Below are positions 63,685 through 64,000 of a stretch of 64,000 nt of DNA, piece by piece (within the stretch, counting starts at the first letter, position 1; each line of letters begins with the position of its first letter). The notes beneath the pieces are model-generated. The model saw only the letters and a program-made list of their open reading frames with translations, was not told the origin of the DNA and made no database searches. The DNA lies in the NCBI GenBank assembly GCA_048173955.1, contig DBEYOB010000046.1, positions 22,447 to 86,446 on the forward strand, in the 5' to 3' direction. The translations under genes were made by a program, and so were the position numbers. This DNA is from CAZUFB01 sp048173955 (GTDB lineage Bacteria > Actinomycetota > Coriobacteriia > Coriobacteriales > UMGS124).

Positions 63685-64000
63685 GGTGCACCCTCGCAGC
63701 TAAAGTCTTTGCTTGATTGATGTATCGTGCAACGAAGCGCCACCGCGTCGCTTGTTCCGTCGCGCGTCGGGGGTGTTCGGAGAGCTTGCTGCACCTGAAA
63801 ATCCCCCGATGCGTGCAATCCCCTCTCGAGTGAACGCCCAAAATGGGCACTTCTGAGGTCGGGAGGTTCCGGTGCAGATTTTTACGTACCATTTTGGTAA
63901 ATGAATATTCCGTCTTGTTAAATAATCTCGCTTTACCCAGCAGGAGCGGTTCGTCTCAGTCGTTCACTCAACAGCGATCTGCACGCATTGGGCAGTTTTG

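Noticed and set aside
63615..63892. Small minus-strand open frames near the right edge
   Set aside because: No ribosome sites or protein family features; they overlap the AT-rich repeat element.

Overview
The window is GC-rich, actinobacterial-looking DNA from a strict anaerobe. It most resembles the Coriobacteriia, family Eggerthellaceae (Eggerthella, Gordonibacter, Slackia and relatives); I cannot resolve the genus. The signs are many Tat-exported fumarate-reductase-like flavoproteins, LuxR regulators fused to multi-pass membrane sensors, a molybdopterin oxidoreductase cassette, a pyruvate:ferredoxin oxidoreductase and a ferredoxin-fused electron-transfer flavoprotein. I see no rRNA, tRNA, CRISPR array or prophage.

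Layout. 1-5.9 kb: start of a flavoprotein cut by the window edge, a CoA-disulfide-reductase/rhodanese fusion, a secreted protein with a duplicated domain, and a DEDDh exonuclease. 6-12 kb: LysR regulator, molybdopterin reductase, four-cluster ferredoxin and TorD-like chaperone, bracketed by two nearly identical 230-bp direct repeats. 12-15.6 kb: flavoprotein and divergent membrane LuxR. 16-19.5 kb: SEC-C protein and Schlafen/AlbA_2 regulator among long palindromic repeats. 20-25 kb: flavoprotein with hexaheme cytochrome, TetR, and an aldo/keto reductase with two ferredoxin clusters. 25.5-29.5 kb: three-gene operon of FAD-linked lactate-dehydrogenase-like protein, EtfB and ferredoxin-EtfA. 30-34 kb: PaaK-type CoA ligase with ACT partner, a toxin-antitoxin-like pair and a small HTH protein. 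34-38 kb: LuxR and a divergent flavoprotein interrupted by an in-frame amber codon. 38-44.4 kb: HsmA-like membrane protein, TetR, RlmA-like methyltransferase, pyruvate:ferredoxin oxidoreductase. 45-55 kb: LuxR/flavoprotein pair, Uma2-family protein, zinc ribbon, two tandem flavoproteins, DUF4160/DUF2442 pair. 55-64 kb: LuxR, a PiT phosphate transporter with a small membrane protein and a universal stress protein, another LuxR/flavoprotein pair and a second Uma2 protein.

Working together (inference). Pyruvate:ferredoxin oxidoreductase and the Etf/dehydrogenase complex would supply reduced ferredoxin and NADH. Exported flavoproteins and the molybdenum enzyme would then pass electrons to diverse external acceptors. 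Four LuxR membrane sensors are each divergent from one flavoprotein, so each pair looks like a substrate-induced respiratory module. Intergenic DNA is rich in dispersed palindromic repeats of at least three families, several of which bracket gene cassettes.
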